Shown here: positions 14,892 through 22,058 of the stretch, piece after piece
How the letters are laid out: each line of letters begins with the position of its first letter
Position numbering within the stretch: position 1 is the stretch's first letter
Assembly (NCBI GenBank): GCA_913774665.1
Contig: CAJYHN010000006.1
Span: 1 to 40,205, forward strand
Direction of reading: 5' to 3'
Source: an uncultured Microbacterium sp.
GTDB taxonomy: Bacteria > Actinomycetota > Actinomycetes > Actinomycetales > Microbacteriaceae
Length of the DNA: 40,205 nucleotides
The notes under the pieces: model-generated
Database searches by the model: none
Seen by the model: the letters and a program-made list of their open reading frames with translations, nothing else
What the model was told of the DNA's origin: nothing
Translations under genes and position numbers: made by a program

Positions 14892-15236
14892 ATGGCCGAG
14901 CAGAAGCCCACCGAGCCCGTACTCTCCAAGAACCTCGCGTTCGGATCCATCGCCCTCATCGTCGTCCTCGGCGTCGTCGGCGTGATCTTCCTGCACCTGT
15001 TCCGCCCTGATGCCTCGGCGACGTTTATCCAGACGATCGTCACCTTCGCCGGCATCCTCACCGTGGCCATAACCACCATCTACGGCCTCGGCAAGCTCGG
15101 CGACCGCGTCGAGGTCGTGCAGCGGCAGACGAACGGCACTCTCTCGGCACTGCGCGAGGAGAACGACCGACTCACTCGCGAGCTGGGAGCTATCGCCCGC
15201 AGCGCACCCTCCGGCGAAGCCCCTGCGCCTCGCTGA
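14892..15236 (+). CDS. Holin
   Basis: 114 residues from ATG at 14892, which follows AAAGGA and the recurring ACCACC context; an upstream ATG at 14850 in the same frame has no such site. Two hydrophobic segments are visible (about 15-37, LAFGSIALIVVLGVVGVIFL, and 47-68, FIQTIVTFAGILTVAITTIYGL), followed by a coiled-coil-like charged tail (DRVEVVQRQTNGTLSALREENDRL). Size, topology and position behind the endolysin fit a class II-type holin that permeabilises the membrane to release the lysin. Confidence 0.78.
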   Translation: MAEQKPTEPVLSKNLAFGSIALIVVLGVVGVIFLHLFRPDASATFIQTIVTFAGILTVAITTIYGLGKLGDRVEVVQRQTNGTLSALREENDRLTRELGAIARSAPSGEAPAPR

Positions 15237-15244
15237 CGCACGAA

Positions 15245-15278
15245 ACAGCGCCCCCGGTCTGAGACATGGGGGCGCTGT
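15245..15278. terminator. Hairpin terminator between holin gene and leftward gene
   Basis: ACAGCGCCCCC (15245-15255) pairs exactly with GGGGGCGCTGT (15268-15278) around a 12-nt loop. It lies 8 nt after the holin stop and 11 nt before the stop of the convergent leftward gene, so it can end transcription from both sides. No long T-run follows. Confidence 0.75.
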
Positions 15279-15289
15279 CGTCTGCGTGC

Positions 15290-15529
15290 TCAGCGGGAGC
15301 AGAACGCCGCGTTCTCCGCGGCGCGCTGCACGTACTCCTCGGGAGTCTCTCCCGACTGCACCGAGCTGGTGCCGAGGTGGTCGAGGCACCTCCGGTAGTC
15401 GGCCTCGCTCTGCTCTCGGCTGATCGTCGTGAGAAGAACCGCCAGCAGGATCGCGATGGCCAGGAGCAGCGCGATGATGGCGGCGCCGATGACGATGAGC
15501 GTCCGCCGAGGGATGGTGATCGTGGCCAT
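15290..15529 (-). CDS. One-helix membrane protein, probable prophage moron
   Basis: 79 residues from ATG at 15529. A short basic start (TITIPRR) is followed by one strongly hydrophobic helix at about 11-34 (LIVIGAAIIALLLAIAILLA) and an acidic exterior or cytoplasmic tail with two cysteines (YRRCLDH, NAAFCSR). The frame is open to 15607, but a -10 hexamer TACGCT lies exactly 6 nt before the ATG, indicating a leaderless mRNA. It is alone on the minus strand between lysis genes and attR, the usual place for genes expressed in the lysogen; superinfection exclusion is one possibility. I recognise no family. Confidence 0.65.
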   Translation of the reverse strand: MATITIPRRTLIVIGAAIIALLLAIAILLAVLLTTISREQSEADYRRCLDHLGTSSVQSGETPEEYVQRAAENAAFCSR

Positions 15530-15545
15530 GGAGAGAGCGTAGCGA

Positions 15546-15562
15546 GTCCGCGGAGAGTCCGC
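15546..15562. repeat. Candidate integrase arm-type site, right copy
   Basis: GTCCGCGGAGAGTCCGC, identical to 142-158. It lies 109 bp inside attR and directly upstream of the leaderless -10 box of the membrane-protein gene (15536-15541), so integrase binding could also affect that promoter. Confidence 0.55.
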
Positions 15563-15670
15563 GCCATTCCCAATCGGGTCCAATCTGTCGCGTTGCCCCG
15601 CAACCACCTATCACCAGGTCAAGGCTAGAATCGCAACCGATCACAACTTTCACCAATCGGCGGCGCTCGA

Positions 15671-15688
15671 TTCACGAACTACCGCTGA
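15671..15688 (+). other. attR: right attachment site, displaced end of yajQ
   Basis: TTCACGAACTACCGCTGA encodes FTNYR-stop, the same peptide as the intact yajQ end at 91-108. This is most simply the original host 3' end, cut off by the insertion. It marks the right end of the prophage; host genes follow. Confidence 0.85.
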
Positions 15689-15710
15689 TCCGTCCCGCCG
15701 GGAGCACGCC

Positions 15711-15986
15711 ATGGCCGTCCGCGTCGATCTGAACATCTCGCTGGACGGCGTGGCGATGCCGGGTGACCCCACTGCCGAGCACCCGAGGGGCGAGGACTGG
15801 GGCCGTTCGCTCGCCGAGGTGAGGGGCGCGACTAGGGTCGAGCTGCACTCCCTCCGCGACGACCCCGACGGGCGCGGCCGATGGGGAGACGAACCGCCGT
15901 TCGAGGTGCCCGTGATCGACGAGGACCACACCGTCACCTCGGAGGTCGCCGCGAGCGGTGTCGTGCACGTCACCTTCGCACGGTGA
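15711..15986 (+). pseudogene. Internally shortened dihydrofolate reductase/RibD-like family frame
   Basis: A 91-codon open frame that reads like three pieces of the DHFR/RibD-C family joined together. Residues 1-37 match the family start (VRVDLNISLDGVAMPGDPT, EDWGRSLAEV), 42-69 match a middle loop (LHSLRDDPDGRGRWGDEPPF) and 75-91 match the C-terminal end (TSEVAASGVVHVTFAR). Full-length members are about 190-210 residues, so roughly 100 residues including much of the cofactor site are missing without loss of frame. It may be a decaying gene or a very reduced protein. It lies directly beyond attR; its ATG has only a modest GGGAG upstream. Confidence 0.6.
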
Positions 15987-16000
15987 CCACGGAGAGCCCG

Positions 16001-16138
16001 ATGGAGCAGCCCCTCAGCCCGCTCACGTGCCCGACGTGCGGCGACCCCCTGCGCTTCGAGATCCTCGACGACGAGCGGTTCCTCGTCGCGTGGTCGTGCG
16101 TGAACTGCGGGCTGATACGCACGACCGAGCCGGTGTGA
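16001..16138 (+). CDS. Zinc-ribbon microprotein
   Basis: 45 residues with two CxxC knuckles (CPTCGDPLRFE and CVNCG) spaced as in a rubredoxin-like zinc ribbon, so it probably binds one zinc. ATG at 16001 has GGAG 9 nt upstream; a GTG at 15983 overlapping the previous stop would add six residues. No further domain is present and the function is unknown. Confidence 0.65.
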   Translation: MEQPLSPLTCPTCGDPLRFEILDDERFLVAWSCVNCGLIRTTEPV

Positions 16139-16147
16139 GCCGACCCC

Positions 16148-16555
16148 TCAGTTGATGATCTCGGCGTTCTCGTCGCGCATCTCGGTGAGGCGATGCCGCC
16201 ACTGGGCCAGGGCCTCCGGCGTCAAACGGGTCCAGTCGTCGCGCTCGGCGACGATGCGCAACGCAGCGGCCGAACGGAACGAGCGCGTCGGGTTGCCCGG
16301 GAACTTTTTGTCGGTGACGTTCGGGTCGTCTTCGAACGGCCCCGTCGGCTCGACCTCGTAGACGCGCGGCGGGGCCTCGCCCGGGATGATCTCCGCGGCG
16401 AGACCCGCGCCGTCGAGGCGCGAGGTGAAGTAGATGTGATTCATCGTCACCTCGGGCCGGTAGTTCGACCGGAACCCGGGCGTCAACAGATCGCCGACCC
16501 TCAGGTCGGCCTTCGTGCCGTGGAAGAACGGTCCGTCGTCGAGCGGTTCAGCCAT
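16148..16555 (-). CDS. arr: NAD(+)-rifampin ADP-ribosyltransferase
   Basis: 135 residues covering the whole Arr family. FFHGTKADLRVGDLLTPGF carries the catalytic-site His12, NHIYFTSRLD carries Tyr42, and GPFEDDPNVTDKKFPGNPT carries the conserved acidic segment with Asp76/Asp77; these three positions form the H-Y-D signature. The enzyme transfers ADP-ribose from NAD to a hydroxyl of rifampin and inactivates it, so the host may show intrinsic rifampin tolerance. It lies 460 bp outside attR, in host DNA, so it is chromosomal rather than phage cargo. Confidence 0.92.
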   Translation of the reverse strand: MAEPLDDGPFFHGTKADLRVGDLLTPGFRSNYRPEVTMNHIYFTSRLDGAGLAAEIIPGEAPPRVYEVEPTGPFEDDPNVTDKKFPGNPTRSFRSAAALRIVAERDDWTRLTPEALAQWRHRLTEMRDENAEIIN

Positions 16556-16568
16556 GCAGACGAGTGTG

Positions 16569-16709
16569 TCAGCCCTCGATGCCGTTGATCATCTGGGTGA
16601 TCTCGCGCTCGGTCTCGCGGCCGAGGTTACGTTCCTCCATCCGCGAGGGCATGTCGCTGTCGTCGTCGACGGAAGGGTTCTCGAACGGCTGCTTCTGATC
16701 CTTTTCCAT
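16569..16709 (-). CDS. Small acidic protein of unknown function
   Basis: 46 residues from ATG at 16709 (MEKDQKQPFENPSVDDDSDM, then MEERNLGRETEREITQMI). The frame is open to 16790, but the upstream part has poor coding character. The sequence is hydrophilic and likely disordered or a short helix, with no cysteine or membrane segment. No family recognised. Confidence 0.5.
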   Translation of the reverse strand: MEKDQKQPFENPSVDDDSDMPSRMEERNLGRETEREITQMINGIEG

Positions 16710-16756
16710 GGATCGATGCTCACACGCGACGACGGTCGCCGCGAGGGGCTTGCGTG

Positions 16757-18460
16757 TCAGCGATCGCCCCGCAGCGCGGCATCCGTCCACTCGACGCAGT
16801 CGACCTCGCCACGGAACACCGCCTCTTCGCGCTGACGCAGTTCGACGCGGCGGATCTTGCCCGAGATCGTCTTGGGCAGCTCGAAGAACTCGACGCGGCG
16901 CACGCGCTGGAACGGGGCGAGCCGCTCGCGCGCGAAGCGCAGGATGTCGAGGGCGACCTCTTCGCCCGCCTCGTGTCCGCCGGCGAGCACGATGTAGGCC
17001 TTCGGCACCGCGAGGCGCAGCTCGTCGGGTGCGGGCACGACCGCGGCCTCCATGACCGCCGGGTGCTCGATCAGCACGCTCTCGAGCTCGAACGGGCTGA
17101 TCTTGTAGTCCGAGGCCTTGAAGACGTCATCGGTGCGGCCGATGTAGGTGATGCTGCCCGTCTCATCGCGTCGCGCCACATCGCCGGTGTGGAAGAGCCC
17201 GTCGGCGAACGCCTCGGCGTTGCGCTCGGGGTCGCCGACGTACCCGGTCATGAGGTTCACCGGACGCTCGGTGAGATCGATGCAGATCTCGCCCTCGTCG
17301 GCGCGCTCCCCCGTCACCGGGTCGACGAGCACGACCGGGCATCCGGGCAGCGGCCGCCCCATCGAGCCCGGAACGAGGTCGGCACCCGGGGTGTTCGCGA
17401 CCACCGCGGTCATCTCGGTCTGCCCGTATCCGTCGCGGATGTCGAGACCCCACGCGCGCTGCACCGACGCGATGACCTCGGGATTGAGCGGCTCACCCGC
17501 CGACACGACCTCGCGCAGCGACCCGCGGCGCCCGGTCAGATCGGCCTGGATCAGCATGCGCCACACCGTCGGCGGCGCGCAGAAGGTCGTCACGCGGTCG
17601 TTCTCGAGCTCGGTGAGCAGGCGCTCCGCCGAGAAGCGCGAGTAGTTCAGGGCGAGCACGGTCGCCCCGGCGATCCACGGCGCGAAGAACAGGCTCCACG
17701 CGTGCTTGGCCCACCCGGGTGAGCTGATCGCGAGGTGCACGTCGCCGGGCTGCAGCCCGAGCCAGTACATCGTGCTGAGATGGCCCACCGGGTACGACGA
17801 GTGCGTGTGCTCGACGAGCTTGGGCTTCGAGGTGGTTCCCGAGGTGAAGTAGAGCAGCAGGCGCTCGTCGGCGGTGGTTCCCGGATGCCGCGCGGGCTCC
17901 GCCTCGACCGCGAAGGCGTCCGAGTAGGTCGCCCACCCCGCGTGCGAACCGCCCACGACGATGCGACCGAGGCCCTCGGGCAGGTCGTCGAACTTGGCGG
18001 CATCCGCCGCTCCGACGACGACGTGGCGGATCTCGGCGCGCTCGATGCGGTCGGCGAGGTCGATCGAGCCGAGCGCCGTGGTGGTCGGGGCGATGACGCC
18101 GCCGCGCTTCATGATGCCGAGCATCGCCTCCCACAGCTCGACCTGGTTGTCGAGCATGAGCAGCACGGTCTCGCCCCGGCGCACGCCCCGCGTCTCGAGC
18201 CACGCGGCGACCTGATCGGAGCGCCGCGCGAGCTCGTCGAACGTGCGCTCGTGGTGGGTGCCGTCGTCGTCGACGACGATGAGCGCGGTGTCGTCGTTGC
18301 CGCGGGCCATCGGGTCGAACCAGTCGATCGCCCAGTTGAACGGACCCTCGAAGCTCGGCCAGGCGAAATCCTCGGCGGCGGCGGGATCGGTGCGGACGGC
18401 GAGAAGGTGGTCACGGGCGGCGCGGTAGCGCTCGGTCGCGGACGCGGCGGTGGGGGTCAT
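16757..18460 (-). CDS. AMP-binding acyl-CoA synthetase
   Basis: 567 residues of the ANL adenylating family. The P-loop YFTSGTTSKPK is at 204-214, the aromatic motif GYGQTEMT at about 344-351, the hinge region IGRTDDVFKASDYKISPFELE follows, and the catalytic C-terminal lysine lies in PKTISGKIRR. It resembles medium-chain acyl-CoA synthetases (ACSM-like), activating a carboxylic acid to its CoA ester; the substrate is not predictable. ATG at 18460 has AAGGAG 6 nt upstream. The frame stays open back to 19435 only as an antisense-like shadow of the hydrolase gene. It lies 20 nt behind the hydrolase gene, probably in one transcript. Confidence 0.9.
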   Translation of the reverse strand: MTPTAASATERYRAARDHLLAVRTDPAAAEDFAWPSFEGPFNWAIDWFDPMARGNDDTALIVVDDDGTHHERTFDELARRSDQVAAWLETRGVRRGETVLLMLDNQVELWEAMLGIMKRGGVIAPTTTALGSIDLADRIERAEIRHVVVGAADAAKFDDLPEGLGRIVVGGSHAGWATYSDAFAVEAEPARHPGTTADERLLLYFTSGTTSKPKLVEHTHSSYPVGHLSTMYWLGLQPGDVHLAISSPGWAKHAWSLFFAPWIAGATVLALNYSRFSAERLLTELENDRVTTFCAPPTVWRMLIQADLTGRRGSLREVVSAGEPLNPEVIASVQRAWGLDIRDGYGQTEMTAVVANTPGADLVPGSMGRPLPGCPVVLVDPVTGERADEGEICIDLTERPVNLMTGYVGDPERNAEAFADGLFHTGDVARRDETGSITYIGRTDDVFKASDYKISPFELESVLIEHPAVMEAAVVPAPDELRLAVPKAYIVLAGGHEAGEEVALDILRFARERLAPFQRVRRVEFFELPKTISGKIRRVELRQREEAVFRGEVDCVEWTDAALRGDR

Positions 18461-18480
18461 GGAGCTCCTTCGAACGCGTT

Positions 18481-19443
18481 CTACGCTAGACCTCTCACCC
18501 CGGCCGCGAGTGCGTCGAAGGCCCGAGCCCTGGCATCCGGGGCTGACAAGAACACATCGTGCAGAGCCCCCTCGATACGGGCGATGGTGACGGTCCGCGC
18601 GATGCGGGTCGCCGAACGGGCAATGTCGTCGACCACGAGCACCGAGTCGGTCTCGCGCATGGCGTCGTTCCAGGTGAGTGCCGGCGTGGAGCGCGCCGAC
18701 AGCAGCACGAGCGCCGGGCAGCCGACATCGACTCCGGATGCCACCCGCGCGTGCCCCGCGATGATCGCCGCGAGCCACCCGGGGTGGGTGGGAAAACCCT
18801 GCGGCGGTCGCCAGCCCTCGGGGCTGTCGGGCAGGGTGCCCAGATCGCGTTGCGCCCGCGTATAGAAGCCGAGGTCGACCACCGGATGCGTGCCGAGGGG
18901 GTCGAAGCGGGCGCGCGCGTTGACGATCGGCGCCAGGGCCTGGCGTCCGAGCGGACCGAGCTGCAGTTCGAGCCACGGGCTGTTCAGCACGAGCGCGTCG
19001 GCGACACCCGGATGCCGCGCGGCCCAGAGCGTGAGGGTGAGGCCTCCCGTGCTGTGGCCGAACAGAAGCAGACGTCGGTTCTCTCGCTTCGTGGCCATGG
19101 CATCCAGGGCCGCCCCGATGTCGGCGTCGTACACGTCGAGAGCGGCGACGTATCCCGGAGCCTGCCCGGGTCGCAGACTCCGGCCGTACGTGCGCAGGTC
19201 GAGAGCGAAGAAGCGCGCCCCGCGGTCGGTGAAGAAGCGCGCGAGGTCGGTCTGGAAGAAGTAGTCCGACCAGCCGTGCACGTAGAGGACGTCGGTGTCG
19301 CGCAGGTCGCCGAAGAGGCGGGCGCCGGGGTGGGGCCGGGAGCGGACCAGCGTCGCGACGACCTCGCCCTCGGCATCGTCGCCGAGCGGCAGTGTCCGCT
19401 GCTCGAACCCGTCGCCGAGGATGTCCTGCCGCCACTCCCCCAT
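18481..19443 (-). CDS. Alpha/beta hydrolase (lysophospholipase/serine aminopeptidase-like)
   Basis: 320 residues of the alpha/beta hydrolase fold. VLYVHGWSDY (about 53-61) forms the oxyanion region, GHSTGG (129-134) contains the nucleophile Ser131, and the late EGALHDVFLS supplies the catalytic histidine. It is closest in layout to monoacylglycerol lipase/lysophospholipase-type enzymes acting on esters in the cytoplasm; the substrate is unknown. A -10 hexamer TAGGCT ends 6 nt before the ATG (minus strand, 19450-19455), so the mRNA is probably leaderless. The acyl-CoA synthetase follows 20 nt later, which suggests that the released acid is activated to CoA. Confidence 0.85.
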   Translation of the reverse strand: MGEWRQDILGDGFEQRTLPLGDDAEGEVVATLVRSRPHPGARLFGDLRDTDVLYVHGWSDYFFQTDLARFFTDRGARFFALDLRTYGRSLRPGQAPGYVAALDVYDADIGAALDAMATKRENRRLLLFGHSTGGLTLTLWAARHPGVADALVLNSPWLELQLGPLGRQALAPIVNARARFDPLGTHPVVDLGFYTRAQRDLGTLPDSPEGWRPPQGFPTHPGWLAAIIAGHARVASGVDVGCPALVLLSARSTPALTWNDAMRETDSVLVVDDIARSATRIARTVTIARIEGALHDVFLSAPDARARAFDALAAGVRGLA

Positions 19444-19471
19444 CGCCCCAGCCTATGGCGGGTGTTTTCGC

Positions 19472-19509
19472 GAAGAGCCGCCCTCGTCGTGATGACGGGG
19501 CGGCTCTTC
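19472..19509. terminator. Long GC hairpin behind fprA
   Basis: GAAGAGCCGCCC (19472-19483) pairs perfectly with GGGCGGCTCTTC (19498-19509), loop 14 nt. It lies 10 nt beyond the fprA stop (minus strand) and before the divergent start region of the hydrolase gene. There is no T-run, so it would be a U-less actinobacterial type of terminator. Confidence 0.6.
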
Positions 19510-19519
19510 GGCGGGGAGA

Positions 19520-20893
19520 CTACTCGCCGCGGGAGATCGCGATCATCTCGTCGCGGGGCACGACCTTGATGCGGGCACGCTCGTGCGGAGCACCGAGCGC
19601 GACCTCGTGCTCGTCGAGGCGGTGCCAGCCGTCGAGGTCGGTCCAGCGCACACCGCGCTCCGCGAGCAGGGCCGGGATGGCCTCCTCCTCGGGGTGCTCG
19701 GGGTGCCACCAGTCGCCCTGGTCGTTGATGACGTGGCGCACCGTCTCCATGGCATCCGACTTGGTGTGTCCGATGAGACCGACGGGGCCACGCTTGATCC
19801 AGCCGGTGGCGTAGACGCCGGGCAGACGAGAGTTCGAGTCGGCCGAGAGCACCTGGCCCTCGTGGTTGGGGATGACGCCCCGCAGCTCGTCGAAGGGAAT
19901 GTCCTTCAGCGGCGATCCGAAGTAGCCGACGGCGCGGTACAGCGCCTGGATGGGGACCTCGCGGATCTCACCGGTGCCGACGACCCCGCCCTCGGCGTCG
20001 GGCTTCGTGCGCTCGTAGCGGAAGGCGGCGACCCGGCCCTCGTCGTCGGTGACGACCTCGACGGGCTTGGCCCAGAAGTGCAGGTGCAGGCGGCGCGACG
20101 CGTCGCCCCCGGCGTTGTTCAGGCCCGGGCGGGTGCGCCACTGCTGCAGCACGCGGTCGATGACCTTGACCTGCTTGTTGGTCTCGATGGCGGCCTTCGA
20201 GGCATCGTCGTAGTCGAAGTCCTCGTCGTAGACGACCATGTCGACGTCGCGCAGCTCGCCGAGTTCGCGGAGCTCCAGCGGGGTGAACTTCACCTGCGCG
20301 GGACCCCGACGACCGAAGACGTGGACGTCGGTGACCGGAGAGGCCTTGAGCCCCTGGTACACGTTGTCGGGCACCTCGGTGGGCAGCAGGTCGTCGGCGT
20401 GCTTGGCCAGCATGCGGGTCACGTCGAGGGCGACGTTGCCGTTGCCGATCACCGCGACCGACGCGGCCTCGAGCGGCCACTCGCGCGGCACGTCGGGGTG
20501 ACCGTCGAACCAGCTGACGAAGTCGGCGGCGCCGTAGGAGCCCTTCGCGTCGATGCCGGGGATGTCGAGATCCGCGTCGCGGATCGCACCGGTCGAGAAG
20601 ATGACGGCGTTGTAGTGCTTCTTGAGGTCGTCGAGGGTGATGTCCTCGCCGAAGCGCACGTTGCCGAAGATGCGGATGTCGCCGCGGTCGAGCACTTCGC
20701 GCAGCGCCGTGACGACGCCCTTGATGCGCGGGTGGTCGGGAGCGACGCCGTAGCGGACCAGGCCGTAGGGCGCCGGGAGCTGCTCGAACAGGTCGATGGA
20801 GACGTCGAACTGACGCTCGGCTTTCAGCAGGATGTCGGCAGCGTAGATGCCGGCGGGGCCGGCTCCGACGATGGCGAGGCGCAGCTTCGTCAT
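19520..20893 (-). CDS. fprA: FprA-type ferredoxin/adrenodoxin-NADP reductase
   Basis: 457 residues, the usual length of the adrenodoxin-reductase-like FprA group. The FAD-binding GAGPAGIY is at 10-17, followed by APYGLVRYGVAPDHP, and NADP binding by VIGNGNVALD at about 147-156 with HVFGRRGPAQVKFT downstream; YATGWIKRGPVGLIGHTK closes the FAD domain. It moves electrons between NADPH and ferredoxin in the cytoplasm, serving P450s or other ferredoxin-dependent enzymes. ATG at 20893 has AGAGGAA upstream. A 12-bp palindrome lies between this gene and the polyprenyl synthase gene 42 bp upstream. Confidence 0.93.
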   Translation of the reverse strand: MTKLRLAIVGAGPAGIYAADILLKAERQFDVSIDLFEQLPAPYGLVRYGVAPDHPRIKGVVTALREVLDRGDIRIFGNVRFGEDITLDDLKKHYNAVIFSTGAIRDADLDIPGIDAKGSYGAADFVSWFDGHPDVPREWPLEAASVAVIGNGNVALDVTRMLAKHADDLLPTEVPDNVYQGLKASPVTDVHVFGRRGPAQVKFTPLELRELGELRDVDMVVYDEDFDYDDASKAAIETNKQVKVIDRVLQQWRTRPGLNNAGGDASRRLHLHFWAKPVEVVTDDEGRVAAFRYERTKPDAEGGVVGTGEIREVPIQALYRAVGYFGSPLKDIPFDELRGVIPNHEGQVLSADSNSRLPGVYATGWIKRGPVGLIGHTKSDAMETVRHVINDQGDWWHPEHPEEEAIPALLAERGVRWTDLDGWHRLDEHEVALGAPHERARIKVVPRDEMIAISRGE

Positions 20894-20903
20894 GGGTTCC
20901 TCT

Positions 20904-20915
20904 CGATCGCGATCG
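20904..20915. promoter_or_regulatory. 12-bp perfect palindrome upstream of fprA
   Basis: CGATCGCGATCG lies just upstream of the fprA ribosome-binding site, in the 42-bp gap behind the polyprenyl synthase gene. It may be a protein-binding site; CG-rich palindromes also occur by chance in such DNA. Confidence 0.3.
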
Positions 20916-20935
20916 GGGGGGTGGTGGAAAAAGGG

Positions 20936-21997
20936 TCAGGCCGAGCGGTCGGCCACGGCGCGGGCGAAGCGCGTCAGCGCTTCGCGCACGGGGCCGTCGG
21001 GCAGCGGCGCCAGAGCGTCGATGGCCTCCTGCGACCAGCGGTGCGCGAGAGCGAGGGTCTCGTGCGTGGTCTCGTGGTCGCGCAGCTCGGCGAGGGCTGC
21101 GTCGAGGATCGACGGGTCGGCACCGGCGGCGATGCGCTCCTGCCCCTCGTCGATGCGCGAGCGGAGATCGGCGGATGCCGCGTCGGAGCGGTGGCCGAGC
21201 AGCAGGTACGGCATGGTCGGCACGCCCGCGCGCAGGTCGGTGCCGGGGACCTTGCCCGTCTCGGACGGGTCGGGCGAGAGATCGATCACGTCGTCGAGCA
21301 GCTGGAAGGCGACACCGGCCTTCTCGCCGAACGCGACCATCGGCTGCTCGAACTCCTCGGGTGCACCCGAGTAGATGACGCCGGACTGCGCGGCCGCGGC
21401 GATGAGCGAACCTGTCTTGTCGGCGAGCACCTTGAGGTAGAAGTCGACGGGTTCGTCGCCCTCCTGCGGCCCCACGGTCTCGTGCATCTGCCCGAGGACG
21501 AGGCGCTCGAAGGTGTCGGCCTGCAGCTGGATCGCGCGCTCCCCGCGGCGGGCCATGAGCTGGCTGGCGCGGGCGAAGAGCAGGTCGCCCGTGAGGATGG
21601 CGATGTTGTTGCCCCACACCGTCTGCGCGCTCGGAACTCCGCGGCGCTTGTCGGCTCCGTCCATGACGTCGTCGTGGTAGAGCGAACCGAGGTGCGTCAG
21701 TTCGAGGGCCGTGGCGACCTCGACGACCTCCTTCGTCGTGCCCTGGCCGAGCTGCGCGGTGAGGATGGCGAGCATGGGTCGCACACGCTTGCCGCCGGCC
21801 TCGTAGAGGTAGCGGGCGGTGACGTCGGCGAGCTTGTCGGCGCTGCGCACCTCTCCCTCGAGCTCGGTCTCGACGCGGGCGAGGCCCGCTTCGACGGTGG
21901 AGAGGAGGGTGCGCGAACGCAGGCCTGCGAAGATGCGGTCACTCAGGCCCAGCTTGCCCGACAGGCGGGTGCCGGCCGCGGACGGTCTCGGGGTCAC
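20936..21997 (-). CDS. Trans-polyprenyl diphosphate synthase for the menaquinone side chain
   Basis: 353 residues of the isoprenyl diphosphate synthase family. GGKRVRP binds the homoallylic substrate; the first Asp-rich motif is DDVMD (109-113) and the second is LLDDVIDL at about 235. It condenses isopentenyl diphosphate units into the long chain that MenA attaches to the ring; the neighbouring menG and men genes support a heptaprenyl- to decaprenyl-type product, but chain length cannot be read. The GTG at 21997 has TAGGCT ending 6 nt upstream, so translation is probably leaderless. Confidence 0.88.
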   Translation of the reverse strand: MTPRPSAAGTRLSGKLGLSDRIFAGLRSRTLLSTVEAGLARVETELEGEVRSADKLADVTARYLYEAGGKRVRPMLAILTAQLGQGTTKEVVEVATALELTHLGSLYHDDVMDGADKRRGVPSAQTVWGNNIAILTGDLLFARASQLMARRGERAIQLQADTFERLVLGQMHETVGPQEGDEPVDFYLKVLADKTGSLIAAAAQSGVIYSGAPEEFEQPMVAFGEKAGVAFQLLDDVIDLSPDPSETGKVPGTDLRAGVPTMPYLLLGHRSDAASADLRSRIDEGQERIAAGADPSILDAALAELRDHETTHETLALAHRWSQEAIDALAPLPDGPVREALTRFARAVADRSA

Positions 21998-22058
21998 GGT
22001 TTCAGCCTATCCTGGCGCGCTCAGGGCCCGCCGACGGTATCTCGACGGTTGACAGGGG

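Larger units (their letters stand above)
91..15688. mobile_element. Integrated prophage (about 15.6 kb) in the 3' end of yajQ
   Basis: The element runs from integrase to attR and carries, in order, leftward integrase and repressor, rightward early genes, HNH endonuclease, large terminase, portal, protease-capsid, adaptor, tail, fibre, lysin and holin genes, and one leftward gene at the right end. Both ends carry an 18-bp imperfect direct repeat coding for FTNYR-stop, and a 17-bp perfect repeat sits inside each end. All identifiable modules are intact open frames, so the element looks potentially functional. It is very small for a tailed phage and lacks a recognisable tape-measure gene. Tailed phages of 14-18 kb are known from actinobacterial hosts; relation to those is plausible but not tested here. 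Confidence 0.92.

Noticed and set aside
91-15688. Capsid-forming phage satellite instead of a prophage
   Set aside because: Tail tube, minor tail, fibre, lysin and holin genes are present, which satellites of that kind usually lack; only the absent tape measure argues for dependence on a helper.
16757-19435. Reading the acyl-CoA synthetase as an 892-residue fusion with an N-terminal extension
   Set aside because: The extension is the out-of-frame shadow of the hydrolase gene on the same strand; a good ribosome-binding site precedes the ATG at 18460.
18481-19443. Assignment of the hydrolase as MenH
   Set aside because: It is longer than MenH and matches lysophospholipase-like sequences better; it pairs with an acyl-CoA synthetase rather than a men gene.
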